Shown: positions 31,199 to 43,317 of the stretch, in pieces
Layout of the letters: each line of letters starts with the position of its first letter
Numbering within the stretch: the first letter of the stretch is position 1
DNA from: Ustulina deusta
Lineage: Eukaryota > Ascomycota > Sordariomycetes > Xylariales > Xylariaceae
Assembly (NCBI GenBank): GCA_023159155.1
Contig: JAJNNX010000029.1
Location: 62,001 to 126,000, forward strand
Direction of reading: 5' to 3'
DNA length: 64,000 nucleotides
Notes under the pieces: generated by a model
What the model was told of the DNA's origin: nothing
The model's database searches: none
The model's input: only the letters and a program-made list of their open reading frames with translations
Translations under genes and position numbers: made by a program

Positions 31199-33673
31199 AT
31201 GGCACCCCTCAGTGATGAGCCTGACGTGATCCGCGTCGTGTTGAACATGGCAAGGCGGAAGGCCTTTTACGGGCTGGTGGCCGAAATCACGGCATATATG
31301 CGATCACAGTTGGAATTGCAGCATCCCGAAGGACGCGAGGACATCGAGGAAGCCAGCCCACCACCGTACTCGGCGTCTGATGCCCTCAGAACGGGCAGCA
31401 CTGCGTCTGCTTCCAGCCCTCGTCGCGAAGGAAGCCAAGAGAATGGCTCTCGACGACCCGTACCATCGCCGCATAGCCCGGCTCTGGTGCGTCTTCGGAG
31501 GGCCGCGTTACTGCACTTCGATTCTTGGCGGGCCGAGACGCTGGGCAGGCTGAAAGAAATCGTAGTGAAAGCCGACGACCAAAAAGTCGTCGATGCGCGA
31601 CGAAAACGCACCGAAAAATTAAAAGCCAGAGCCAAAGAGGAGCCTGTGGGAGAGAGTGAAGATCTTCTTAGTTTCGACTCTTCCGCGTCCATCCCTGCCT
31701 CCACCTCCCAGCCACCAACTGGCCATGGACATGGATATGACAGCAAGGCAAACAAGGAGCTCGAGGCCTTCCAAAGCCTCTACCACCCCATCCCAACCCG
31801 GTTGATAACCATCCCCCTCCGCGACCGCGAGGAGGCACTGAGCGCAACGTTGCTCCTCTTGCTTTCCGCTGGCAACTACAGCGCCTACTCGCGGACGCTC
31901 ATCTGCTACCTCGCGTCCGCGCTCGGGATAGCCCCATCCACGCTGGACGCAGAAGAGACAGCCATCGCGACGACAATGGTGGAGACGGCACAGAAGGCCA
32001 ACGCTGGGATGTCCGCCGACACGGAAGCGCAGAAGCGGCGCGACGAGGGGCGCACGGCGCGGCTCTGGAAAGTCGGCCTCGCCTCCGTCGCCGGCGCCGC
32101 CATCGTAGGCGTCACGGGCGGGCTAGCGGCCCCCGTCGTCGCCGCCACCGTGGGCGGCCTGATGAGTTCCGTCGGCCTCGGCGGACTCGCCGGCTTCCTC
32201 GGCATCTTCTGGATGAACGGGGCGCTCGTGGGCACGCTCTTCGGGGCCTTCGGGGCCAAGATGACGGGCGAGATCGTCGACCGCTACGCGAAAGAAGTCG
32301 AGGACTTCAAGTTCCTCCCGCTGAGCGCGGAGTGGGGGGCGCGCTGGAGGAGACAAGGCAACGCGGCGGCGGCCGACGCGCGACGGCTCCGCGTCACCAT
32401 CGGCATCAACGGGTGGCTCGACACCGAAGACGACGTCGCGCGGCCCTGGCGCGTGCTCGGCGACGAGACTGAGGTCTTCGCCCTGCGGTACGAGATGGCC
32501 AGCCTGATGTCCCTGGGCCAGCAGCTGCGGGCGCTCGTGGGCTCGGCCGCGTGGAACCTCGTGCGCGCCGAGATCCTCAGGCGCACCGTCCTCGTCACGC
32601 TGCAGACCGCCCTGTGGCCCATCCTGCTGCTCAACTCGGCCTCGAGCATCGACAACCCGTTCAGCCTGGCGCGGAACCGGTCCGAGAAGGCCGGCGACAT
32701 CCTCGCCGACGCCCTGATCAACAGGGTGCAGGGCGAGCGGCCCGTGACGCTGATCGGGTACTCCCTCGGCGCGCGCGTCATCTACGCGTGCCTGCGGGCC
32801 CTGGCCGAGCGCAGGGCCTTCGGGCTCGTGGACACGGTGGTGCTCATCGGGGCCCCGGTGCCGTCCAACGCGGCGCACTGGCACGTGATGCGCGGCGTCG
32901 TCGCCGGCAAGCTGTTCAACGTCCACAGCGCCAACGACTACATCCTCGGCTTCCTGTACCGCGGCACGAGCCTGCAGCTCGGCGTCGCGGGGCTGCAGGC
33001 CGTCGGCGCCGACATCCACGGCGTCGAGGACCTCGACCTCAGCGACGACGTCCACGGCCACCTGCGGTACCCGGGCCTCATCGCCCAGATCCTGCACCGC
33101 TGCGGATTTGCGAATGTTAGGGGCGGCCACACGGCCATCGAGAAGGAGGACTCCCCCGTCGGCATCCAGCTGCGCGACAAGGATTACCCTCAGCTCGGCA
33201 ACCTCATCGACATCGACGATGATGCGGAAATCGGGCCGCCACCACCGTTGCCGCCAAGGCGGACGACGCGCGAGATGGCGAACGAGAAGTTCGATCCTGT
33301 CGTCAAGAGCGTGCTGGAGCAGAAGAGCGATGCTCGGACCCTGGACTTGAAGATCATGGGCAGTGGCACTAAATCCGGTCTTAATCAACCCGGCCCTCCG
33401 ATGTCTTGGTCTTCGCCGGATTTGCGCGAGAGGCCGTCCTCTCTTGGGGGGCGAGTGGATTCTACGAGGATCGAGGATCGATCTGCTAGTCTTTCTCACC
33501 GGGCGGCTCCTGATCGGGCTAGTACGAGCCAACACATCCGCGGCTGTAATGATGGGGACGGCGAGGGATATGGTGAACGCCCCATTGTCATGAGAGATGA
33601 CGATGAGGAGATCAGTGACGGCGAGCTGACGATGGTTGAGCCCTTGAGCATTGACGATGAGCCTCTAAGATAG
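31199..33673 (+). CDS. DUF726 alpha/beta-hydrolase-like protein (TMCO4/Mil1 family)
   Basis: An 824-residue intronless protein starting MAPLSDEPDV; the frame also extends 15 nt upstream to a GTG, but ATG at 31199 is the first usable start. A disordered N-terminal section is followed by the conserved part from about residue 190 (FQSLYHPIPTRLITIPLR). Next is a Gly/Ala-rich hydrophobic stretch at about 290-355 (GAAIVGVTGGLAAPVVAATV, GFLGIFWMNGALVG) that may span or insert into a membrane. A hydrolase core carries the nucleophile-elbow motif GYSLGAR with Ser522. FNVHSANDYILGFLYR and a conserved DIHGVEDLDLS follow. The C-terminus is proline-rich (PPPPLPPRR) and acidic. The yeast relative Mil1 binds clathrin adaptor AP-1. 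No substrate is established. The core (about 32040-33110) is markedly GC-rich relative to its flanks. Confidence 0.87.
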   Translation: MAPLSDEPDVIRVVLNMARRKAFYGLVAEITAYMRSQLELQHPEGREDIEEASPPPYSASDALRTGSTASASSPRREGSQENGSRRPVPSPHSPALVRLRRAALLHFDSWRAETLGRLKEIVVKADDQKVVDARRKRTEKLKARAKEEPVGESEDLLSFDSSASIPASTSQPPTGHGHGYDSKANKELEAFQSLYHPIPTRLITIPLRDREEALSATLLLLLSAGNYSAYSRTLICYLASALGIAPSTLDAEETAIATTMVETAQKANAGMSADTEAQKRRDEGRTARLWKVGLASVAGAAIVGVTGGLAAPVVAATVGGLMSSVGLGGLAGFLGIFWMNGALVGTLFGAFGAKMTGEIVDRYAKEVEDFKFLPLSAEWGARWRRQGNAAAADARRLRVTIGINGWLDTEDDVARPWRVLGDETEVFALRYEMASLMSLGQQLRALVGSAAWNLVRAEILRRTVLVTLQTALWPILLLNSASSIDNPFSLARNRSEKAGDILADALINRVQGERPVTLIGYSLGARVIYACLRALAERRAFGLVDTVVLIGAPVPSNAAHWHVMRGVVAGKLFNVHSANDYILGFLYRGTSLQLGVAGLQAVGADIHGVEDLDLSDDVHGHLRYPGLIAQILHRCGFANVRGGHTAIEKEDSPVGIQLRDKDYPQLGNLIDIDDDAEIGPPPPLPPRRTTREMANEKFDPVVKSVLEQKSDARTLDLKIMGSGTKSGLNQPGPPMSWSSPDLRERPSSLGGRVDSTRIEDRSASLSHRAAPDRASTSQHIRGCNDGDGEGYGERPIVMRDDDEEISDGELTMVEPLSIDDEPLR

Positions 33674-35020
33674 GAGCCTCGGACTCGCAATATCCCTGGT
33701 AGCTTGAGATGGGGTTCTGCAGTGCTATGGGCCTCGGAGTTCCGGGGCGACAGAACTAGGTGGAGAGTCAACACCGGCACGAAGATCAACGATGCTAATC
33801 ACGAAGCTCGTGAATAATACATGCTACGTTGACTCCCTGTGGTTTAGACAGTGATTTGAGGGTAGTGATAGTGTCACTGGTGGCGGGCTCGAGCGCCAAC
33901 GGCGGCCGGAAACAATCAGGAAAGGGAAGCGTCATGCATGATCGAAGCGAAAAAGACGGATTCACTGCCCCAGCGGCATGGGGGCTATTATTTTCCTGTG
34001 CTGGATACGAGGCGGACTCGTGGGGTCTGATTCCACCACGCGTTCCTGGGGCCCGGCAGGATATGAATCTGGATATGCCCGGCCAGATGCCGAGAAATTT
34101 CTTTGGGCGGAATCGGCATGCTCTTCTGGCGCGCCTGGCACTAAACACACTTCATCGCAACTCTACGGTCCGTAAGAACCGTCTTGGAAATTATCCCCGT
34201 CCCCGTGCACCGAGACACCCATCGACCCGGGCAACATAGCACGCAGGACTGACTTATACGCAGTCCGTACTCTGGGGCTTTAATCACCAATCAAGCGCTT
34301 AATTCTCGGCGCTTCGCCGGAATGATCATTCACAGCTGTCCCGGGACATACTATGCCGCGTATGGATGGCACGTGGAAGTTGAAACGAGTGCAACGCATA
34401 AGCCAGCGCAACAGGGGATAATGGATTGTTCGAGGGCATTGCTAGAGGCCATGTACATGGACATGACAGGGAGGAACGAACTTCCGAGGTGTAATGCAGG
34501 GAAAGTCTTGATAGAAACCAATCCTGGATGAGCTGAATTCATCGCGGGTATGATCTTGTGGTGTAATACCGAGGCGGGCCGCGTGAGGAGGCTCAGGGAT
34601 ATGAGGGTACTCACCTTGCCCTTGCACTAGGAGATAGGCTGTCCCTATACTTCCTAGCACAATATACACCTGATTTAGTATGGAGGATCCAGCGATCAAG
34701 GGGGAATATCATGTAATTCAGCGCGATAACTCGGAAAAAGAGTCTAACTGATACCGCCAGTTCTGCTTCCTTTTCTTGGTGCTTTTCTACTCCCTTCACC
34801 GTAAGCACCTAGCCACCTAGTGGCTAGGTCTCTTCCTGCAGCCATACAGTCCATCCGATCCACTTCACTAGCTGCATCCCCTAGTATTCACAAGCCAGCT
34901 GTTTCGGATTCCGCCTACGGCCTGGGACTGGTGCGAATTCGACAACTTGTTCGCCTCGTGGACATAGTGGTCAGGTCAAGAAGATACAGTTTTGGTTTTT
35001 CATCTACTCTATCTGTGTTT
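33674..35020. other. Intergenic region, DUF726 gene to tRNA-Thr
   Basis: About 1.35 kb with several overlapping short ORFs on both strands (for example 33829-34239 and 34322-34531). None shows a recognisable domain, signal peptide or splice pattern. A small orphan gene cannot be excluded. Confidence 0.4.
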
Positions 35021-35114
35021 GCCTCTATGGCACAGGGGTAATGCGTGTCACTCGTACAGTAGATGAACTTGCGGTGTTATGACAAGATCCGCGGTTCGAT
35101 TCCGCGTGGAGGCA
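35021..35114 (+). tRNA. tRNA-Thr (anticodon CGT) with a 22-nt intron
   Basis: A full cloverleaf can be drawn by eye. The acceptor stem is GCCTCTA (35021-35027) with TGGAGGC (35107-35113) and discriminator A at 35114. The D arm GCA...TGC contains GGGGTAA. The anticodon stem TGTCA/TGACA encloses C-T-CGT-A, placing the anticodon at 35053-35055. The T arm is CGCGG-TTCGATT-CCGCG. An intron (35057-35078) follows position 37, the normal place for nuclear tRNA introns removed by the Sen endonuclease. A-box (TGGCACAGGGG) and B-box (GGTTCGATTCC) promoters are intact, and a T6 terminator starts at 35125. The gene should be functional. Confidence 0.9.
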
Positions 35115-35124
35115 ACGTATCATA

Positions 35125-35130
35125 TTTTTT
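35125..35130 (+). terminator. Polymerase III terminator of tRNA-Thr
   Basis: A run of six T begins 10 nt after the last base of the tRNA gene, as expected for RNA polymerase III termination. Confidence 0.7.
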
Positions 35131-36050
35131 GCCTCTTTTTGAGTTGTTCTTGTTGCGGAAGTAGGTGTGGTTGAGTATTGACAGGCCAGATATTTTCTTG
35201 GGATGACCTATATATAGATAACTGTTTGTGGTCAATAAGGTTTAGAGGTATTAATATTTTTGAATCAGACTAACTACCCAGTCTTGGAGAAACATTCGAT
35301 TGATTCCACTTATTTCCTTGGAATACTTCAAACACATACAGATTGATGATGCCCAGCTAGCATTTAACTACAATGAGATTTATAATTTAATTCATCTGTT
35401 TACCTTTATGTGTTGTGCTTCAATAGTGCCAAGTCGATGTTGTTGTGGGCAATCGTGTGTATGATTATTTATCTCTTTCCTATCAAACGCGCTTGACAGC
35501 GCTCAGCAGTCAAAAGCCGCCAATGTTAGTTATATGTTGTACATGGGCGACAAATGCGAACTCGGTTGCGCATTAAACTCCGAGGTACAGAACGAAATGG
35601 CGGTACCATTAGTATAGTCTCGAGCTTCTATAATATGGGTAGGGGTTACCTCGGTTCTACGGCCGGTCCGCCATGATGAAGGCATTTACCCTAAATAGCC
35701 TGTTCTAGCCGTAGTATTCTAGCATCTTTGTGGCCGGATCCTAGAGCTAGAGGACATCTCCCGAGTATGCCTGAAGGCATCATTAGAAGGGTATCTAATT
35801 TGCTGCCGCCTTTATGCCCAGTAGTCTGTCGTACAGCTCTCCGGCATTTCCTGGGGTATAATATATGCATGCAGAAGAATGTGGGGAACTCGATGTACAC
35901 CTGACGGAACCCCCAGTTTGGTTATCCAATCGTTGGCTTGGGAGACACTCCCTTAAACTACAAGTCATCTATATAGGCCACAAGCGGCTCCCTTTCCACC
36001 GAAGTGATTACAAACGATTCGGTCCGCTGGCCGAATAGATCTTCGCGTAG
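35131..36050. other. Intergenic region between tRNA-Thr and transposon copy B
   Basis: Roughly 0.9 kb with no gene recognised. It ends at the TA target dinucleotide (36051-36052). Before the 20-kb transposon block arrived, this DNA adjoined the upstream region of the AA9 gene now starting at 56480. Confidence 0.5.
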
Positions 36051-36052
36051 TA

Positions 36053-36094
36053 AGCTAACACCCCCCCTTGCGAACCACCCCATCGCGACCCAGC
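36053..36094 (+). repeat. Terminal inverted repeat, left end of transposon copy B
   Basis: AGCTAACACCCCCCCTTGC and the following bases to 42 nt are a perfect or near-perfect inverted match to 56154-56195. TA stands outside at 36051-36052. Confidence 0.9.
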
Positions 36095-37282
36095 CACCAA
36101 AATAGCCACCCACCAACTTTCGAAGCTATTATTTATAGCACAACATAGTATTTATAGCTAACCTTAGTGTTTTTATTAAATATTAAAATGTTCTAACTTT
36201 AATTATATCTTTAGTTTTTGTTTTTTCTGCTTTTAGTACATTTTTGTTTCTAGCTTTATTTATATATAATATTTGCTATTGTAATTTTTGTTTAACTTGC
36301 TATATATAGGTCATATAAATAAAACAATAACTAAGTAGTAATTTAATTAACTTATGTTTTAATATAATTTTTTTAGCTAGTTTAGCTTTTAATAGTTTAA
36401 CGTATATTTTTAAAATTATAATTTTTTTAGCTTTTATAAAAAATAGCCTTTATAATAAGTTATTAAAAAAAGAGTAGTACTTAGCTAATTTCTAAGGTAT
36501 ATATTATAAATTTTAGCTTTTTATAAGTATTACAATTTTTATTTAGTCCGGTTTAAGCTAATATTTAAATATTTTAGGTTAATTAGTTAGTATAAATATT
36601 AGCTAAACTTTATAAGTAATATTTTTATTTTTAAATATAATATATTTTAAAAATAGTAATAATTAGATATTTTTTAGTTATATTTTAGTTATTACTTATA
36701 CTTTTTTAATAGTTTTTAATAATAAAATAGTATTGCAAACTTATTTGTATGCTATAATTATGTTTTTTTTTAATAAACTAAAAACTCTAATATTTAACGC
36801 TTATATAATATAACTACAATATAGTTTATAAAAAACAAGCTATATTTTGTTTAAAAAATAAAGCTATAAAAAATTATTATTTATATATAAATTATAGCTA
36901 TTATATATTAATATAACCTATATATTATTGAAATAGCTTTAAATAAACAAAATAAAAATATTAATAAGCTAATTAATAATAATAAAGTTATAAATCTATT
37001 TATTAAGCAAAGTTCTAAACTGCTAGTTTTTAAATAAATTATAATTTATGTTTAGAAACTATTAATTTTAAATATTAATTTTTTTAAAAATAAGCAGTAG
37101 TAGTAAAACAATATTTCTGCTACTAATACACTTAAAAAACATTATTTATTTGCTTTTTTTAACGTTTTTTTTTAAAGCTATATATATTAAAGCTTTACAA
37201 ATAACTTAATAACCCCCCTTTACGCCTTAGCTAATACTTATTTCGTTAGTATTAAAAAATTGTTCTAGAAGTATATTCGCTA

Positions 37283-37528
37283 TGTAACAATCAGTACAGT
37301 TTTAGCACGGTTAGTATAGTTTTAGCAAGACCTGCAAAAACTCCAGACCTATATAGCAATAAGATAGGAAGCCTATGCACGGACTAACTTATAACTCTAT
37401 AGCTATATATATAAAGTTTATATCTATTTATTTTATAAACTCTGATTTTTTTTTTTTTTTTAATTTAGAGTTTTTATTTATAATATTAATAAACTAGTTA
37501 TAAAAACTTTATTTAATTAATTATAATA
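37283..37528 (+). repeat. Gypsy LTR 1 (5' outer LTR)
   Basis: This LTR is 246 bp, begins TGTAACAATC and follows the CGCTA target copy. It contains a T-rich tract near 37447 shared by all five LTRs. Confidence 0.8.
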
Positions 37529-40500
37529 CTATTTTAAGTTTATTAATTATTTATTAATAAATATTTAATAAATATATATTTTTTATTTTATTATAATTAA
37601 TAAAATATAAATTTTTTTTTTTTAATTATATATTTAATATAAAAAATTATATATTTTATAATATAAACCTAATTTTAATATAATTTTAATAAAACTTTTA
37701 ATTTTTATATTATTTAAAAATTAATAATTTATAAAAAACTTAATTTTAAATATTTTTATTTTATTTTTAGTTTTTAAATAATTAGAATAATTTTAATTTT
37801 TAAGTATAGTTAGCTTTTTATTATTAAATAATTTTAAAATTTTTTTTTTTATAAAAGAAAAAAAAATTAAATATTAAATTTTTTTATAAATATTTTAAAC
37901 AAACTAATATTTAAAAAAAATTTTAAAAAAAACAAAAAAATAAAATTTAAACTAGAACTAAAATAATTTAAAATAAATAATATATTTAAAAATATATTAA
38001 AAAATATTATAGCTATATAAATATATAATTTTGTATTAGTTTTAATAGAACTTTTTTAATAAATAAAAAAAATAAAACATTAATTTTTTAATATGTTTAT
38101 TTTAATATTTTTAAAAAATAACTATAATTTAATAATAAAAAATATATTTAAAAATATTAATTTGAAATTTTTTAGTTTTATTATTTTATTTATTTTTTAT
38201 TTTATTAGTTTATTTTTTAGTATTTTAAACTTTATTTATATTAAAAAAACTAAAATATAAAAATTTAATTTTAATAAATTTATAAATTAATAAAAAAACT
38301 AAATAAAAATATTATTATATTCTAAACTAAAAATAATTAATTTTAATATATTATAAACTAATTAAAAAATATATTAAAAAATTAATAAAAATATATTTTT
38401 ATTTAATTAAAAAACTATTTAATAATATTATTAAAATAATTTAAGTTTTATTAATAGTTTATTATAATTTTAATTAAATAATTATTATTTATAAAATATT
38501 TTAAGTTTATATATATAAAACTAATAAAAATATTAATAAGTTTATTTTTATATTTAATAATTTAATTTAAAAATATTAATTTATTAAATTATAATAAAAA
38601 TATAAATTATAAAATTATTTTTATATAAACTTAAAAAAAAATTTATATAAAGTTTTTATAAATTTAAATATTTTTTATAAATTATTTATTAATAAAATTA
38701 TTAAATTAATATATAATATTAAATAAATTTATAAAAACTATTAATAAATTAAACTTATTAATTTGATTAAATAAAAATCTAATTTAAATAATTAAACTTT
38801 TAATAAACTTATTTATTAATTTTTAGCTAATTTTAAAATAACTAAAATAAATACTAATTATAAAAAAAAAAAGCCTATTAAAATAATAAAACTTGCTTTA
38901 TTTATAATAAAAAAAATACTTATTAATTAATTATTTTAATTAAAAACTTAAAGTTTTAAATATTTAATTAGTAAAAAAAATCTATAATAAAAATAGCTTT
39001 AGTAGTTTATTTAATTTAGAAAATAAATAAAACTAATAAAAGTTTTTTTATTAATTTTTATTTTATTTTAATTAAAATATATAATTAAAATAAATTAATT
39101 ATTTTTAAAATATTTATTTAATTATAAATTAATAATATTAAAATAAAAATATTAGTTTTATATAATATTAAAGCTTATATTTTTTTAATAATTAGCTATA
39201 AGTTTATATAATAAATTAAGCAATAATTAAAAATAAAAATAATTTATTTAATTAAACTTTAAAAGTTTTATAACTATTAAAATAAAATAGTTAGCAAAGT
39301 TTATAAATATTTAATATATATTATAAAAATTAATAATTAATAATTTAAAAACTAATTATTTTAAATTATTAATTTTAGTTATAATATTATTATTAGTATT
39401 AAATAATTAATAAAATAAAATATTTTAATAAAAACTTAAAAATAATAATTAATCTAACTAAATAATCTATTTTTATTAGCCTAATTTTTATTAATAATTA
39501 TAATTAAACTTTTTAGCTATAAATAATAAAATATAAACTTAAAAATATAAAAAAATACTAATTAATATAATTAAGCGTTAAAAAAATATTATTAAATATT
39601 AAAACAACTTTTTAAAAATAAAACAATCAGCCTAAAAATAACTAAAACTAAAAAAAAATAAAAAAAACTTAACATTTTTAAACATAAAATAAAAAAAAGT
39701 TTATATAATAATTTTAAAAAAAAAAAAAAACCAAGCTATTATTAAAAAAATTATATAAAATTTCTAGAATTATTTCTATTAAAATAAATAAAAGTAACTA
39801 GCTAAAAAAATTCTAAAAAAGCTTATTATAATTAAGTTTATAATAACCAAAAATAACTATACTAAACTACTTAAAAAAAACTTAGAAATAATTAATATTT
39901 TATAAAAAAAATAGACTTAAATTAACTAAATAATACTATAAAAGATTTTTAATAATAAACTAATCTTATTTCTAAAAAGAAAAAACTTTAAATATATAAA
40001 ATTAATATAAAGCTTTTTGTTTTTTTAGTTATTATACTTAAAAAGATTTTTTTTTAAAAAAAAATCTAAAACTTTACTACTATTATAACTAGGATTTAAT
40101 ATAGTACTAGAACTTAATAATAAAAAATATACCTTTAAACTTTATTAATACTAAATATTTATATAATTTATTTTATTTAAAAAAAAGTTTATAAATAAGC
40201 TGCTAGCTATAAACTTTATTAAATAAAATATAAACTTAAATATTATTTTTGTTTTATTTATATTTAAACTTAAATTAATTAAATATAAATTTATAATTAA
40301 TTATTAATAAAAAAATATATATTTAAAAAACTAAATTATATTAGCTCTAAATATTAATAATACTATATTTAATTATTATAATATTATTTATTTTATAAAA
40401 TTAAATATTATTAAAGCTTTTTATTAATTATTATTAATTATAAAATTATATTATTTTATTTTTTTTAAACTTATAAAAAAATATTTTAATAAAAAATCTT

Positions 40501-43082
40501 ATTATTTAGTTTAAAAATAACACCTATTTAATAGCAAGTTTTTATTAATATATAAATTTAAAAACTTTTAAATAAATTTATAAATATTTATATAAATAAT
40601 ATTTTAATCTATTTTAAAACTAAAAAATAGTACTAGATTTATTATAAAAAAATAATTTATTATTTATATTAAACCAAATATTAAAAAAATATTAAAAAGT
40701 TTTGTTTTAATATACTTATTATTAATTATTTAAAAATAGTTATAAAAACTAAAATTAAAATTAAAATTAATTTTATAAAAATTTAAATAATCTTAGATTA
40801 AAATTTTAATAATTTTAAAAATACTAAGTTAATCTAGTTATTTTTAAAGTTTTATAATTATATTTATATATTTATTTACTATATTAATAAAATTGCTGCC
40901 TTTTTAAATTAACTATAAAAAAAAAATAAGCTATTTATAATAGAACTAAAATAAAAATAAACTTTTAAATATATAAAACTACTAATATATAAAATATTTG
41001 TTTTAGTTTTTTTTAAGCCTAGCTAACTAATATAAATAAAAACAAATATTTTATATAATATAATAAAAAAAATTATCTAGTAGTAATAAAAAAATATAAC
41101 TTAAAAACTTATAAAATATTTTTTTAAAATAATAATACTAATTAAACAAGCTTACTTAATTTAGAACTATAAACTTTTAGTAGTAATATAAACTTTAAAA
41201 TATTACTACTTAGAGCTTTTTAGAACTAAATTCTTTATAGTAACTAATTATTAAGCTTTATTATATTTTTTAAATAAATAGATTTTATTAATATAATAAG
41301 TATACTAGGCCGATTTTTTATTAAACTTTAATATTATTTTTTAATATTAATTAAAGCAAAAAAATATAATAGTTAATATTTTATTAAAAAAATAGTTAAG
41401 CTTTTTATAATTAAAACTAAAAAAACTAAAAAAAAAATAATAATATTAGTCCTGCTTAATAAAATATTAAGTCCTATATTAACTATAGATCTACTACTTA
41501 ATACTTCCTAAAAAACTAACCTAATAAACTTAATTAAACAAAAAAACTAGCTATAAAATTAAAAAAATAAAAATAAAAAGCTATATATACTTAAGGTTAT
41601 TTTAAATAGGATTATCTTTTTTTATATAGCTTTAATTCGAAAAGTTTATATATTCTTAATTATTATATACTAAAATTAATATAAAATAATTAAAATATTA
41701 AAACAAAAATATTACTAGTTTTATTTAAAATATAATTATAAATAATATATATATAATTATTATAACTATAAAAAAAACAAAATATTATAAAACAAAACTT
41801 CTAGCTTTTTTTATTTATTATTTATATTAGCTATAATATAATAATATATAATAATAAATAGCAAAAATATATTACCTAACTAATAGGGTTATAACTACGT
41901 ATAAGTATTTATAAACAAGTTTAACTATTTAATTATAACTTTATTTAGCAAAAAAATAAATATTGCAAAATTATTAGCTATATAATACTATAAAAGTTTA
42001 TATAAATTTTTTAGCATATTAAACATATAAATATTAAATAATATAAGATTATTTATTTTTAAATTTATAATAATAATTAATAGTTTTATAAGTATTAAAC
42101 ACTGCTTTAATAATACTTACTACTTTTAAATCTAAAAAATAGTAAAATTAACTAATTAAAAATTAAACTAATAATTTTATTTTTATATTAATAAATACTA
42201 AAATAATTAAAGTATTTATTTTTTTGCTTTAAATTTTATATATAATTTTTTATAATATTTATTAATTAATATATTACTACTAAAAATAGCAATAAAAGTT
42301 AAAACATAAAACCCTTTAATAATAAATATTAATAAAACTGTTATAAATTTTAATACTAAATAATAAGCGCTTAAACTAGTTTGCTAAACTTAAAATATTT
42401 AAAAAATAATATACAATATAGCAATTATTATATAAAAACAATATAAGCTATAAGCTAATAAAAAAAAATGCTTAATAGATTTTAAAATAAAAAACAAAAT
42501 CTTTTTAAAAAAAAAAAGCTTTATAATATAAGTACTAATTACTAAATTAGACTTTTAGTTAGTTAGACTTTTTAAAATCTTAAAAAAACAAAAATTTAGC
42601 TATATTTTTAATTTATTTAATTTTTATAAAATAAAAAACTTATTTTATACTAACTAATTATAAAAAATAAGTAATAACCTTTTATTTTAATAAATCTAAT
42701 TATTACTTTTAGTTAAAAATATTAATAGCAAAGCAAAATTTAAAATTAAATAAATTAAATAATTAAAAATATATAAAAAAAGCAAAAAGCTATAATATTA
42801 GGTTACTTAAAAAAGCTGCAATTTTAATAATATTTAGTATATAGCTTAAAATTTTAAAAATATACTAATCAAGCTTGACTAATTTTATAAAACTTATAAA
42901 AAAACTTTTAAACTTTTAATAAAATTATAAAAATAAATATATATAATAATAATTAATAAATTTACAAACAATTATAAAAATAATAATAAAGCAATATAAC
43001 ATAAAAAGATTATATAAACTTAATATTATTAATAACTTTAAATTAAAACTATATTTAAACTTTTAGTTTTAGAAAAAGGTAG

Positions 43083-43317
43083 TATAACAGTTAGTATAGT
43101 TTTAGCAAAACTTGCAAGAACTCTAAACCTATATAGTAATAAAATAAGAAATCTATATACGGACCAACCTATAACTCTATAGCTATATATATAAAATCTA
43201 TATCTATTTATTTTATAAACTCTAACTTTTTTTTTTTTTTTTTTTTTTTTAGTTTAAAATCTTTATTTATAGTATTAATAAACTAGCTATAGAAGTTTTA
43301 CTTAACTAATCATAACA
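43083..43317 (+). repeat. Gypsy LTR 2
   Basis: It begins TATAACAGTTAG (a RIP-altered TGTAACAATCAG), preceded by a GTTTTAGAAAAAGGTAG purine-rich tract, and ends CATAACA. The sequence right after it jumps to the middle of the Gypsy interior (equivalent of about 39765), not to flanking host DNA. Confidence 0.75.

Noticed and set aside
32123..33535. Long minus-strand ORF (470 codons) opposite the DUF726 gene, and the plus-frame ORF 32551-33120
   Set aside because: Both are antisense or frame shadows of a very GC-rich coding region. They have low-complexity Arg/Ala/Asp composition and no domain.
33829..34239. 136-codon plus-strand ORF and its minus-strand counterparts at 33795-34150
   Set aside because: The overlapping ORFs on both strands have no domain, signal peptide or splice pattern; probably chance.
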